Positions 26,670 through 35,664 are shown, counted from the first letter of the stretch. The stretch: 64,000 nt of DNA from DASRAJ01 sp035638255 (GCA_035638255.1 DASRAJ010000098.1:1-64000), one strand, 5' to 3'. Notes: generated by a model not told the origin, from the letters alone. Translations and numbers: made by a program.

Positions 26670-29017
26670 GCGCTCACGTAAAGAGATGATACCATGGAAA
26701 CATATTTTTCAAGAAGCTGTCGGGCTTCGTTACTACTGAATTTTTCCGTTGCATACTTCAGTGAAATCAACAGCTCATCTTTCATTCGGCTTACATTGCA
26801 AACCAGTGAATGAGCACTCTTCGTTTCATTAAGAGGAAATACGGAAGCACGGTGACCGGCAAAGTTGAAATTAAAATTCAGGTTATCGAAGTTGAAGACA
26901 ACTTCTGCAGGAGAATGATTCCTCAGAAAATTTTCGCGATAGGACAGCTTCCCCTGCTGCAATTGTTTTTTTACCAGCGCAAGGTTTTCATCAAATTCCT
27001 TTTCATTGTCCAGCGTGACAAAAACATGCTTTGTACAGGCACCGAATACTTTCAGTTGCCTCGATACAAGTTGTCCCGCCACCGGAATTCCGATCGTGTG
27101 CTCTCCTTCACCCAGTGAAAACGCAAAGGCGCAAAGCACGTGTTCAAACAAATTAGGGTTGGATGCTGAATGATCTTCTTCCAGCGGAAGCAAAGAATGT
27201 ATTGTTTGAGCAGGAAACGAAGAGGGAAAATTTCCATTGGGGTTTTCAACTTTGACTTCACTTTTATTCAGCCACGAATAGAATTTTTCAGGAGGTTCCA
27301 AATTGATGAACGGCAGGCTTCTTCCTTCATTAAACACAGCATAACACGAGGCCAGTTCACGAAAAAAAAGAATGAGCGACCACCCGTCGCAAGTATTTTT
27401 TCCGGCACTCGCATGTATGATGACACTTTCATTTCTGTGAGTAAGCCGCACTGCAAATTCTTCTTCACCCCCTTCGTCTGTTGGAGGAATTTCCCAGTCT
27501 TCCAAATTATTCCCATCCACGATATCTATTCTGAGACCATGATGAAAAACTTCGTGCAATGAATGAAGCAAATAGGAGCACGCCAGCTCAAGATGAGGCA
27601 CGTTCAAGCTCCCATGAACTTCAATCGCCCCTTGTACAAAATGGCCCGCTGCTGATCCCCCGCGAGGATGTCTTTCTCTCCTTATCATTCCTGCGGCCGA
27701 AAGCTCGAAGCAGCATTTTTTTACTGCGGAAATAAATTGTTGCAGGTCTTCATCAGAGTGAGCTGATGATAGAAAACAATTCCTTCCCTCCCAGATGTAA
27801 ATTTTTTCTTTCAGCAAAGCATGAAATAGTAGCGCTTCTCTTCCTCTCAGCAGGAAGCGGAACAGTGAGCTGAAATATGTAAGCCTGATTCCAAATCCTT
27901 CCCGATCAAAAAAGTTATTCAGTTCTTCACAAAGTGATTTTGTTTTTTCATTCAGTGAATACTGAATTTCATTTTTATTATCCGACAATTTTTCGAGCAC
28001 AGCTTTCGCTGTTGCCATGGTGAGAGGGTGATGACAGAACGTGCCGGCAACAAAAGTCACAGGGGAAGAAGGGACAGAATCGTCACCGAATTGCCACAAC
28101 CCGCCGTCAATGAAATCAAGAAATTTCCTTTCTCCCGCCACAATCCCGATCGGCAAACCACCGCCGGCAATTTTTCCATAAATCGTGATGTTTGGTTTCA
28201 CTTCAAAATATTCCGCCGCGCCCCCGTTGCAAATTCTGAATCCAGTGATCACTTCATCGAATATCAGGGTCACGCCAATTTCAGAACATACGTTTTGCAG
28301 GGATTGAAGAAATTTTTTGTCGGCTCTTTCCGGGTGGCGACTCTGCACCGGCTCTGTGAGTACGGCAGCAATTTCATCCGAGTGAAGACTGATGAACTTC
28401 AGCGTTTCCTCATTTCCGTATTCAAGAATAACGGTGTCGTTCAATTGATTTTGAGAAATTCTCGGAAAGGAAGCTGCAGCGTTAGATGAGCCGCTAAAGG
28501 TCTTGTATGTCAACAATGAATCGTGCGTGCCGTGGTAGGCGCCTTCAAAAATCACCACCTTATTTTTTCCTGTTGCTGCACGCGCTAACCGCATTGCTAC
28601 CATAACCGCTTCTGTACCGCTGTTATAAAATGCACATCGCTCTGCTCCGGTCATTTCATGAATGAGTTGTGCAACTTCTGCCGCCGTACCTGAGATTGGG
28701 CCAAGCGCTATTCCCTTTTCAATTTGCTTCTTCATCGCTTCCTCCAGAAAAGAAACTTTGTGACCAAACAGATGAACACTTAACCCCATTGTCATGTCAA
28801 GCAATTTGTTGCCGTCGGCGTCAATCACGTACGCTTCTTTTGCGCGGGAAATGACCGGCACGAACGTGAGTTCCTTCATCGCTTCGGAAAATCCTGCTGA
28901 TTGACGGTTGTTACTGAAAAAGCTCCTGTGCTTATCAACGTGATCCTTTGATTTTGCAAATTGCCGGTTGATGCAATTCACTAAGTGCTGACGATAAATA
29001 TTTTTCAAATCGGTCAT
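26666..29017 (-). CDS. Class III aminotransferase fused to a degenerate condensation domain
   Basis: 783 residues, two domains. Residues 1-440 are a glutamate-1-semialdehyde-aminomutase-like PLP enzyme: CAFYNSGTEAVMVAMRLAR, FEGAYHGTHDS, LIFDEVITGF and the lysine of YGKIAGGGLPIG. Enzymes of this type act as aminotransferase modules in lipopeptide synthases. Residues 450-783 resemble an NRPS condensation domain or its acyltransferase relatives (GHFVQGAIEVHGSLNVPHLE ... CDGWSLILFFRELASCYAVF). The catalytic HHxxxDG is replaced by GKNTCDG: the DG remains but both His are missing, so it may bind rather than catalyse. No carrier protein or adenylation domain is nearby. Overlaps the genes on both sides by 4 bases. 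Confidence 0.8.
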   Translation of the reverse strand: MTDLKNIYRQHLVNCINRQFAKSKDHVDKHRSFFSNNRQSAGFSEAMKELTFVPVISRAKEAYVIDADGNKLLDMTMGLSVHLFGHKVSFLEEAMKKQIEKGIALGPISGTAAEVAQLIHEMTGAERCAFYNSGTEAVMVAMRLARAATGKNKVVIFEGAYHGTHDSLLTYKTFSGSSNAAASFPRISQNQLNDTVILEYGNEETLKFISLHSDEIAAVLTEPVQSRHPERADKKFLQSLQNVCSEIGVTLIFDEVITGFRICNGGAAEYFEVKPNITIYGKIAGGGLPIGIVAGERKFLDFIDGGLWQFGDDSVPSSPVTFVAGTFCHHPLTMATAKAVLEKLSDNKNEIQYSLNEKTKSLCEELNNFFDREGFGIRLTYFSSLFRFLLRGREALLFHALLKEKIYIWEGRNCFLSSAHSDEDLQQFISAVKKCCFELSAAGMIRRERHPRGGSAAGHFVQGAIEVHGSLNVPHLELACSYLLHSLHEVFHHGLRIDIVDGNNLEDWEIPPTDEGGEEEFAVRLTHRNESVIIHASAGKNTCDGWSLILFFRELASCYAVFNEGRSLPFINLEPPEKFYSWLNKSEVKVENPNGNFPSSFPAQTIHSLLPLEEDHSASNPNLFEHVLCAFAFSLGEGEHTIGIPVAGQLVSRQLKVFGACTKHVFVTLDNEKEFDENLALVKKQLQQGKLSYRENFLRNHSPAEVVFNFDNLNFNFNFAGHRASVFPLNETKSAHSLVCNVSRMKDELLISLKYATEKFSSNEARQLLEKYVSMVSSLYVSA

Positions 29018-30132
29018 GGGCTAACAGAAATTTTATTTGGAACACCGGATGTCTTATTCCACACTGAAAAATATTCGATCCCTTTTTTCAGAAGTATTTG
29101 CTTTTCCTCTTCGGGCAGATGGTATTCGACGGGTTTGTAACCGGATGTGTTACTCACAAATTTTTCCGCACTTCGCTTTTTCTTTTCATTGAATTCAAAA
29201 CCGAATGCCTCATAAATTTTCCGCTGGTAATAGAGCGGATTCTTCATTAAATCGTGATAAGATATTTCCAGAAGATTGCCCCGTGGTATCAGATGTTTTG
29301 TTTCGTGATAGCGACGCATCATGCTGTTGTAAGAATAAAAAATCAGTTCGGTGATCTGTTCATCCGACACCGGTCTCAGGGCATGGTAGCGATTGATGAT
29401 ATTCCAGAAATTCCTGCTCGATTGGAAAACTTCAAGAGGATCACGATAGAGATGAATAAATTTTGCGTCCGGGAAAAGTTCAAGAAGCAACGGAATGCGC
29501 GCTGTGTTCGGCGGACTTTTCAGGATCAGCGGCTTCCCTTTGCTTGCGATTGAAAGTTTTTTCAGGAAGTGTAAATAATTTTTTTTCCACGCTTCTTTAT
29601 CTTTCTCTCCTGTGCTGAACAAAACATATCGCTCGAAATAGTCGCTGAATTTTTCAGGAAAAAGATTTCCCCAATGCAATGCTTCCCTCCGTCCAAAGGA
29701 AGTAAGAGCAACATCTTCCTCGCCCGGAAAATCCCAACGGAAGGGAATGCGATGAAATTTATTTTCCGCCCGGCTCACTCTTGTGCATGCGGCAAGAACG
29801 GGCCTCAGAATCCATTCAAAGCCAAGCATGAGTTCCGGCAGTGCTGAATAAAAAATAGTCTGGTAGCCAAAATCAGTATCCGTCGCCAGCAGTCGCTGCA
29901 GGTAAGTTGTCCCGCTCCGGTAATGACCGAGAATGAAAAGTGGCGGATGAGTAATTCTATGTGAAATGATTTTCTTGCTGAATAAAATATGTTCTGTGAT
30001 TCGCAACGGCTCAAACAAAACAAACTTGGCAATCCAGGGCAACAGGTTTTTCCTGCGTGATGGATGAACACCTCCATTGCTTTTTACGATGTGATGAAAT
30101 TGCAGAGCCGGAGCAAGGAAGAGCTGTCCCAT
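29014..30132 (-). CDS. Sulfotransferase family protein
   Basis: About 372 residues from the ATG at 30132, which overlaps the desaturase stop (TGATG); the frame extends to 30246 inside the desaturase gene and that part is a shadow. PAPS-dependent sulfotransferases move sulfate to alcohols or amines. Seen: the 5'-phosphosulfate loop PPLFILGHYRSGTTYLQRLL (GHYRSGTTYL), the 3'-phosphate site KFIHLYRDPLEVFQSSRNFW and LILKSPPNTARI. Such bacterial sulfotransferases decorate lipids or natural products. Tight coupling to desaturase and aminotransferase genes suggests a sulfated amino-lipid; that is inference. Confidence 0.85.
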   Translation of the reverse strand: MGQLFLAPALQFHHIVKSNGGVHPSRRKNLLPWIAKFVLFEPLRITEHILFSKKIISHRITHPPLFILGHYRSGTTYLQRLLATDTDFGYQTIFYSALPELMLGFEWILRPVLAACTRVSRAENKFHRIPFRWDFPGEEDVALTSFGRREALHWGNLFPEKFSDYFERYVLFSTGEKDKEAWKKNYLHFLKKLSIASKGKPLILKSPPNTARIPLLLELFPDAKFIHLYRDPLEVFQSSRNFWNIINRYHALRPVSDEQITELIFYSYNSMMRRYHETKHLIPRGNLLEISYHDLMKNPLYYQRKIYEAFGFEFNEKKKRSAEKFVSNTSGYKPVEYHLPEEEKQILLKKGIEYFSVWNKTSGVPNKISVSP

Positions 30133-31286
30133 CAGGAAAAGGTTAATGAGGGATGAAAATTTTCCTGCCGTCCCAGTCTCTTCAGCGCACGGAAATGAGA
30201 AACCATAGCTCCCCAAAGCGTAGTGTGATGATAAGTGACGCCGCATTCTTCGGCAGTCTGTCTTACAATTTTAGAAACATCAATCAAATGGACGTGGCAG
30301 ATATGCGGAAAGAGATGGTGAGCCACGTTGATGTTGAATCCGCCGAAAAGAAAATTGCAAAGGTGGCTTCCGGCAGCATAATCAATGGTGCTTTGCATCT
30401 GATGTTCTGCCCAATCGTTTTCCAATTTTCCCGCGCTGTTCCGGTAATGGTAGCACGTGCTTTCGAAGAGATGGGCCGGAACTAAAATGAAAGCAAGAAT
30501 GATCGAAAGAATGAAATGCATGAGCAAAAAGCCAACGATCACCTGCCACCAGCTCAAAGGAAGCAATAGCATGGGAAGCATCAGCATCATGAAAATGTAG
30601 GCAGACTTAAAAACAAAGAGCAGGATTTTTTCTTTCTGCGGATGAATTCTGTTGTCAATTGTTGTTCTGTCTTCGGCAAGCACAACATAAAAATCGTCGA
30701 AGAAAATGCGCGACAAACTGAACAACATGTATGGTAATGGCGCATACCAATGCTGCCAGCGGTGATAAGGAAGAAGCTTGTCAGCCGGTGAAAGACGCAG
30801 GAGGGGACTTGCTTCAATATCAAAATCGGCGTTGCACACATTCGGATTCGTATGATGAACCATGTTGTGCTTCAGGTACCATGCATAGCTGCTCATGCCG
30901 ATCAGCTCGAATGAGTAGCCAAAGATCCGGTTCAGTTTTGCAGATTTGAAAAGTGCGTTGTGAACGGCATCGTGACCAATGTTAAATCCCACGAGTGCGC
31001 CCGAGATTCCAAAAAGAATTACCATCGCAAACAAAGTCCACGAAGAAAAAAAACCTGAGAGAATGAAGACATACGAACTGAAAAAGAGCGAGAGACAGAA
31101 AATAATTTTCACTCTCATAAGACGATTCGCTTTTTTCGAGATGCCGCGTCGCTTGAAATAATCATTGACACGCACACTTAGCAGCGGATAAAAACCGCTT
31201 TTGACCGTTGGCTCAAATTTTAACCGGCGTGATTCCACAGCGTTTTGAAGTTGAGCAATATAGCACAGAAATTTTTTCTGTGTCAA
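30132..31286 (-). CDS. Membrane fatty acid desaturase (acyl-lipid type)
   Basis: 384 residues with about four membrane helices. Three His boxes of the diiron desaturase/hydroxylase superfamily are present: GHDAVHNALF (HDxxH), HNMVHHTNPN (HxxHH) and NVAHHLFPHICHVH (the HxxHH region of front-end/delta-6 type acyl-lipid desaturases). It would introduce a double bond, or possibly a hydroxyl, in an acyl chain using O2. The stop codon overlaps the sulfotransferase start and the start codon lies 7 bases after the amidohydrolase stop. No N-terminal cytochrome b5 domain is seen. Confidence 0.88.
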   Translation of the reverse strand: MTQKKFLCYIAQLQNAVESRRLKFEPTVKSGFYPLLSVRVNDYFKRRGISKKANRLMRVKIIFCLSLFFSSYVFILSGFFSSWTLFAMVILFGISGALVGFNIGHDAVHNALFKSAKLNRIFGYSFELIGMSSYAWYLKHNMVHHTNPNVCNADFDIEASPLLRLSPADKLLPYHRWQHWYAPLPYMLFSLSRIFFDDFYVVLAEDRTTIDNRIHPQKEKILLFVFKSAYIFMMLMLPMLLLPLSWWQVIVGFLLMHFILSIILAFILVPAHLFESTCYHYRNSAGKLENDWAEHQMQSTIDYAAGSHLCNFLFGGFNINVAHHLFPHICHVHLIDVSKIVRQTAEECGVTYHHTTLWGAMVSHFRALKRLGRQENFHPSLTFS

Positions 31287-31293
31287 TCAAACA

Positions 31294-32853
31294 TCAATTG
31301 ACACAGGTCTGCGAAATCGTTACATCAGCTAATCCTTCTGCAGAAACCTGTTGCGGATTTTTTTCAAGAACAATGAAGTCAGCAAATTTTCCTTCTTCGA
31401 TGCTCCCCCGGTTATTCTCATCGCTGTTCGCAATTGCACTTCCCATGGTGTAAGCATAAAGTGCCTCTCCAACTGAAATTTTCTCTTCGCTTCCAATCAC
31501 ATTCCCTTCTTCATCTTTTCTCTCCACAGCACTTTGAATATTTCGCGTGGGACTGAAATCCTTCACGACGGGTGCGTCTGTTGAGAGGGCAACATTAATT
31601 TCAGAGTGAAGAATTGTTTTTACCGGGTAAACTTCTTCAAGCAAATCATCATCGAGATATTGACGAAAATTTTTTCCCAGCTCATAAATGAAAATTGGTT
31701 GCATTACCGCGCTGACGCTCATGCGATGCATTTGTTCGAGATTTTTTGAGGAAGGGAAGCCTGCATGTTCAATACGGTGATGAATTGCTGAATCTTTCTC
31801 TTCAAAAATTTCTTCATAAATATCCAGCACTAACTCCATTGCTTCATCACCAATAGCATGAGTTGCAATTTTGAAACCACCACGCTGTGCTTCGAGAACC
31901 AATGATTTGAAAAAAGTTTTTTCTAATCGCAGCACCCCATGTTCAGTTGAATTTTTGTAAGGCCGTTTCATCGCCGCTGTCATTCCGCTCAATCCACCGT
32001 CTGCAAAAAATTTTATGGTGTCAACTTTCAAATGATCCGATTCATATTTCTGCGGGAGAGGGAGCGCATCGCTTGCTCCGTCAGGCACACGGATAGGAAT
32101 CGCATTGACCCGGATTTTTAATTCTCCGTTTCGATCCATGCTCTTATATACTTCAAGCAAATCAGGCATCACGGCGGGATCAGTTGCCGATGTGATTCCG
32201 CACTGCAAAACTTTTTCCTGTGCTGCAAGAATCATGTGACGATATTCTGCATCCGTGTACGCCGGAATTTTATTCATCACCAACCCCAAAGCGGTTTCGG
32301 TGAAGTGGCCTTTCAATTCACCGCTCTCAAATTTTTTTATTTCTCCTCTCCCCGGAGGTTGAGTTTGCGAAGAGATACCCGTTACTTCAAGTGCTTTTGA
32401 ATTCACAATCAGTTGATGCGCGCAAGTGCGTATGACAGCAACAGGGGTATCGCTGATCACTTTATCGAGATCAAATTTTGTGGGCATACGCTGATCAGGA
32501 AACAGCACTTCATTGAATCCTCTTGCCTGAATCCATTCAAGCTGCGGGTTTTTTCTTGCGTAGTCAAGCAATCTCTGCTGCATTTCATCCATGCTCTTTA
32601 CTCCGCGCAGGTCAAGCGTATAGGTTAGAAGATTGCCGACTTTCCAGATGTGGATGTGTGAATCATTGAAGCCGGGAAGAATGGTTTTGTTGTTTAAAGT
32701 TTGGAGTTTGGAGTTTGGAGTTTGGAGGCGGAGAATTTCTTCATCACTTCCTACTGCAATAATTTTATTCCCATCAATGGCGAATGCAGCAGCCAGGGGA
32801 TTCTTTTGATCCTGAGTGAGAATATTTCCGGAAAAGAAAATTTTCTCTGCCAT
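31294..32853 (-). CDS. YtcJ-like metal-dependent amidohydrolase
   Basis: 519 residues. The sequence follows the YtcJ/exoenzyme-regulatory amidohydrolase pattern: KTILPGFNDSHIHIW with the HxH metal site, ATHAIGDEAMELVLD, RIEHAGFPSS and VALSTDAPV with the metal Asp, ending in FIVLEKNPQQV. Hydrolysis of an amide or N-acyl substrate is expected. Residues about 43-55 (LQTPNSKLQTLN) are encoded by a tandem repeat (32694-32728) of the kind otherwise found between genes, inserted in a surface loop without breaking the frame. One base separates it from the upstream aminotransferase gene, so the two are coupled. Confidence 0.85.
   Translation of the reverse strand: MAEKIFFSGNILTQDQKNPLAAAFAIDGNKIIAVGSDEEILRLQTPNSKLQTLNNKTILPGFNDSHIHIWKVGNLLTYTLDLRGVKSMDEMQQRLLDYARKNPQLEWIQARGFNEVLFPDQRMPTKFDLDKVISDTPVAVIRTCAHQLIVNSKALEVTGISSQTQPPGRGEIKKFESGELKGHFTETALGLVMNKIPAYTDAEYRHMILAAQEKVLQCGITSATDPAVMPDLLEVYKSMDRNGELKIRVNAIPIRVPDGASDALPLPQKYESDHLKVDTIKFFADGGLSGMTAAMKRPYKNSTEHGVLRLEKTFFKSLVLEAQRGGFKIATHAIGDEAMELVLDIYEEIFEEKDSAIHHRIEHAGFPSSKNLEQMHRMSVSAVMQPIFIYELGKNFRQYLDDDLLEEVYPVKTILHSEINVALSTDAPVVKDFSPTRNIQSAVERKDEEGNVIGSEEKISVGEALYAYTMGSAIANSDENNRGSIEEGKFADFIVLEKNPQQVSAEGLADVTISQTCVN
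32694..32728 (-). repeat. Minisatellite (tttggag units) inside a coding region
   Basis: About four copies of a 7-base gtttgga unit, in frame in the amidohydrolase gene, where they encode the LQTPNSKLQTLN loop. Comparable simple repeats lie between genes elsewhere in the window. Confidence 0.8.
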
Positions 32854-32854
32854 C

Positions 32855-34204
32855 TTATTTCAATCCTCTTGTTGCATGGGCGTTCCTTATTGCATTCTCC
32901 AAAACTGAAAGTCCTTCCCTTAACTGTTCATCGGTCATCACAATTGGTGGAAGGAGGCGAATGCAATTGCTGAACAAACCTGCCCGAATCAGAATAACTC
33001 CGTGCGAAATCGCATCCCGAATAATTTCAAGTGTTAGATCAGCATCGGGTTCTTTTGTCTCTCTGTCCTTTACAAACTCTACTAACCGCATCGCTCCCAC
33101 TCCCCGAACATCACCGATGAGCTTGTATTTCGATTTCCAATTTTCCAAAGTGGTACGAATCAATTCGCCCACTTCATTCACCCGGTTCAAAAATCCCTTA
33201 GATGATAAAATTTTTACCGCTTCAATTGCTGCAACACATGCGAGCGGATTTCCGCCATACGTGCCTCCTACTCCGCCGAGATGTGGTGCATCCAGAATTT
33301 CTGCTCTTCCGGTTACTCCGCTGATTGGCATTCCTGCTCCGATGGATTTCGCCATGCAAATCAAATCAGGAATAACTCCTGAATGTTCACATGCGAAAAG
33401 TTTTCCTGTACGTGAAGCGCCGCATTGAATTTCATCGAAGATCAAAATGATTCCGTTTGCATCGCAAGTGCCTCGGAGCTTTTCCAAAAACTTTTTCGGC
33501 ATTGGAATAAACCCGCCTTCACCTTGCACAGGCTCAATGATGATTGCGGCAACCGATGATGGATCAACTTGCGAAATCATTTGCTGATCAAATTGAGCAC
33601 AGCAAAAATCAACATACTCTTCCTCACTCATCTGCTTCGGGCGGCGATAAATATTGGGTGCGGGCAAGCGATAAACGTCGGAGATAAACGGACCAAATCC
33701 CTTTTTGAACAAAGCATATTTACTCGTGAGAGAAAGTGTGAGCAGCGTTCTTCCGTGATAGCCGCTTTCGAAACAAATCACTGCACTTCGCCGGGTGTGG
33801 TACCGTGAAACATTCACAGCATTTTCTACGGCTTCACTTCCTGAATTCGCAAGCAAAGTTTTCTTTGGAAAGTTTCCAGGCGTAAGTGAGTTGAGCAATT
33901 CTGCGAGTTCAACATACGGCTCCGGTGTTGCAACAAGCGTGCAGATGTGCAGGTACTTTTCAAGTTGCTGCTTCATAGCATCCACCACTTTTTCGGGGCG
34001 ATGGCCCACGTTCATCATCCCAATTCCACCCGCAAAATCGAGCAACCGATTCCCGTCAATATCATAAACGACTCCGCCTTCTGCGTGATCAATTACAACC
34101 TCAGTCGATTTTGCCAGACCGGCAGGCATAGAATTTTTTCTGCGCTCGAGGACGGCTTTAGATTTTGGGCCGGGGATTTCAGTGATCAGTTTTATCTCGT
34201 TCAT
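32855..34204 (-). CDS. Class III aminotransferase (GABA/omega-amino acid type)
   Basis: 449 residues, PLP fold type I. LIFDEIQCGASRTGKLFA has the PLP-binding Asp, and the Schiff-base Lys is in MAKSIGAGMPISG; LANSGSEAVENAVNVSRYHT and ESGYHGRTLLTLSLTSK are typical of 4-aminobutyrate and acetylornithine-type aminotransferases. It is the first gene of the seven-gene minus-strand run and lies one base from the amidohydrolase. It could feed amino compounds to the pathway or serve general GABA/beta-alanine catabolism like the paralogue at 47330-48688. Confidence 0.87.
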   Translation of the reverse strand: MNEIKLITEIPGPKSKAVLERRKNSMPAGLAKSTEVVIDHAEGGVVYDIDGNRLLDFAGGIGMMNVGHRPEKVVDAMKQQLEKYLHICTLVATPEPYVELAELLNSLTPGNFPKKTLLANSGSEAVENAVNVSRYHTRRSAVICFESGYHGRTLLTLSLTSKYALFKKGFGPFISDVYRLPAPNIYRRPKQMSEEEYVDFCCAQFDQQMISQVDPSSVAAIIIEPVQGEGGFIPMPKKFLEKLRGTCDANGIILIFDEIQCGASRTGKLFACEHSGVIPDLICMAKSIGAGMPISGVTGRAEILDAPHLGGVGGTYGGNPLACVAAIEAVKILSSKGFLNRVNEVGELIRTTLENWKSKYKLIGDVRGVGAMRLVEFVKDRETKEPDADLTLEIIRDAISHGVILIRAGLFSNCIRLLPPIVMTDEQLREGLSVLENAIRNAHATRGLK

Positions 34205-34209
34205 GATTT

Positions 34210-34290
34210 TAGTTGTTCAATTGTTAAATGGCTACATGGTTAAATGGCTTTTCGTCATTACGAACTTTGTTCAACCATTCAACCATTTAA
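34210..34290. repeat. Degenerate attaaatggt/accatttaac repeats
   Basis: Several copies of ggttaaatgg and its complement accatttaac flank a short spacer between the aminotransferase and GNAT genes. A similar cluster is at 11372-11402. Dispersed intergenic repeats with no visible function. Confidence 0.55.
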
Positions 34291-34961
34291 CCATTAATCA
34301 ATTTCTTTACGTCCAACATCATCATTGCTCCTGAATTGTCGCAAGTGGGATCATGTAAATATTCCTTCATCAAGCTTACTATTTCAAATCCAATCTTCAT
34401 CTGCACGCTAACTGTTAGATCGAAGAGTTCTTTGTTCTTCACTTTCTGATAGTATTCTTCCAGGCTCATTTTACCTTTTACCCCTTCATAGCCATTTAAC
34501 ATTCCTACTATTAACTGTCCATTCAAGCCAAGTTGCCGGCAAAGATGCTGACGTGCCCGATACAGAGCTTTTGCAATTCCCATTTTTCGGTAATCAGGAT
34601 CAACGCTCACGTCAATGCCGTACAACCACTCACCTTTTGGATCGTGTGTTGTCAGCCAGCCTCCACCCATGACTTCTGAAAAAGTGTGATGATGCTGATG
34701 ATTGAGATCATAGTGATAACGCATCGTCGTGGTTGCTCCAACAACTTTCTCTGCATCGAGCGCAACGAATTGTCCCTCAGGAAAAATTTCTAAATGCCTT
34801 TTGTATTGTTCTGCATGAAGAATTTCTTCTTCGGCAAGGTGAGGGAAAACTTTGTGCTGCAATGCCTCGAGTAGTACGCAATGCTCTTTAAACATGTGCG
34901 CGATCAAAATTCCTGAAGGAAGAACTTCCGGATAATTCATCTGCATGTGATATGAAAACAA
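34287..34961 (-). CDS. GNAT family N-acetyltransferase
   Basis: About 217-224 residues; starts at 34961, 34946 and 34940 are all possible, the last (MNYPEVLPSGI) being the most natural for the fold. The acetyl-CoA-binding motif A is clear: GIDVSVDPDYRKMGIAKALYRARQ, with the RxxGIA loop, followed by GLNGQLIVGMLNGYEG. Transfers an acetyl group to an unidentified amine. It stands alone between the biosynthetic-type operon and the tRNA arrays, in the same direction as the minus-strand arrays but separated from them by about 150 bases. Confidence 0.85.
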   Translation of the reverse strand: MFSYHMQMNYPEVLPSGILIAHMFKEHCVLLEALQHKVFPHLAEEEILHAEQYKRHLEIFPEGQFVALDAEKVVGATTTMRYHYDLNHQHHHTFSEVMGGGWLTTHDPKGEWLYGIDVSVDPDYRKMGIAKALYRARQHLCRQLGLNGQLIVGMLNGYEGVKGKMSLEEYYQKVKNKELFDLTVSVQMKIGFEIVSLMKEYLHDPTCDNSGAMMMLDVKKLING

Positions 34962-35110
34962 AAATGACCACCTGAACGTCCTTGCTCATTTTTGACTGTA
35001 TTCCGCCAATTATATAATGAGTCAATCTCAATTTCCAAATTTTCTCTCAACGCAAAATACACGTTTGAAATTAATGGAAGACAAAGCTTCTCACTCAAAC
35101 TCGTTTCAAG

Positions 35111-35181
35111 TGGGACAGGAAGTATTCGAAACTTCGCACAGCCGATTTACAGTCGGGGTGGATTGCCCTGATCTCTGTCCC
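35111..35181 (-). tRNA. tRNA-Tyr(GUA), short variable arm
   Basis: Acceptor GGGACAG/CTGTCCC, T arm GAAGT/ACTTC, anticodon loop CTGTAAA. The variable region is only 5 bases (TGTGC), whereas bacterial tRNA-Tyr normally has a long class II arm. Last gene of array 1. No CCA. Confidence 0.85.
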
Positions 35182-35187
35182 GTTTCG

Positions 35188-35271
35188 CGGAGGGTTGAGG
35201 TAACGATCCCCCATCCTTTCAGATGTTTCCTTGTTTTCAAGACAAGTTGCCTCACCATCGGCAAACCCTCC
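35188..35271 (-). tRNA. tRNA-Ser(UGA)
   Basis: Acceptor GGAGGGT/ACCCTCC, discriminator G, anticodon loop CTTGAAA, long class II variable arm as expected for Ser. The T loop (ATCGTTA) departs from TTCxAxT and the outer T-stem pair is mismatched, so folding may be weak. Array 1. Confidence 0.8.
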
Positions 35272-35276
35272 GGGTG

Positions 35277-35360
35277 CGGAGAGCAGTGTACTTGAAACAC
35301 AACCACGTATGATCGCATTGTTTAGCAAACAAGCCGGAACACCTGTTCCATTTACTCTCC
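35277..35360 (-). tRNA. tRNA-Ser(GCU)
   Basis: Acceptor GGAGAGT/GCTCTCC, discriminator G, anticodon loop TTGCTAA, class II variable arm. One mismatch in the T stem and one in the anticodon stem. Array 1; 3 bases from tRNA-Cys. Confidence 0.8.
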
Positions 35361-35363
35361 TTG

Positions 35364-35434
35364 AGAACACAGTTGGAATCGAACCAACTACCCTTGTTTT
35401 GCAGACAAGTGTCAATCCATTTGACGTTGTGTTC
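35364..35434 (-). tRNA. tRNA-Cys(GCA)
   Basis: Acceptor GAACACA/TGTGTTC, anticodon loop CTGCAAA, discriminator U73 as required for Cys. Array 1. Confidence 0.9.
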
Positions 35435-35438
35435 ATAG

Positions 35439-35511
35439 TGTGCATTGATCGAATCGAACGATCACCTTTCCGCCTTCAACGGAACGCTTCCACCAGGTTA
35501 GCTGAATGCAC
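35439..35511 (-). tRNA. tRNA-Phe(GAA)
   Basis: Acceptor GTGCATT/AATGCAC, anticodon loop TTGAAGG, T arm GATCG/CGATC, discriminator A. Array 1. Confidence 0.9.
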
Positions 35512-35515
35512 ATTG

Positions 35516-35588
35516 CAGGAGTTACAGGATTCGAACCTGTGTCTTCTGTTTTGGAGACAGAGATGCTTGACCACTGCACCAAACTCCT
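35516..35588 (-). tRNA. tRNA-Trp(CCA)
   Basis: Acceptor AGGAGTT/AACTCCT, anticodon loop CTCCAAA, discriminator G as usual for Trp. Array 1; 3 bases from the next tRNA. Confidence 0.92.
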
Positions 35589-35591
35589 GTG

Positions 35592-35664
35592 TAGCGATAG
35601 TGAGACTCGAACTCACACTACATAGTTTTTGAAACTATTGCCTCTGCCATTGGGCTACATCGCT
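35592..35664 (-). tRNA. tRNA-Leu(CAA), short variable arm
   Basis: Acceptor AGCGATG/TATCGCT, anticodon loop TTCAAAA, discriminator A. The variable region is 5 bases (GTAGT); bacterial Leu tRNAs normally have a long class II arm. Array 1. Confidence 0.85.

Noticed and set aside
28028..28489. 153-codon plus-strand ORF opposite the aminotransferase fusion
   Set aside because: Shadow frame of a strongly conserved PLP enzyme.
30133..30246. Longer N-terminus for the sulfotransferase
   Set aside because: The segment is antisense-frame reading through the desaturase 3' end; the ATG overlapping the desaturase stop is the natural coupled start.
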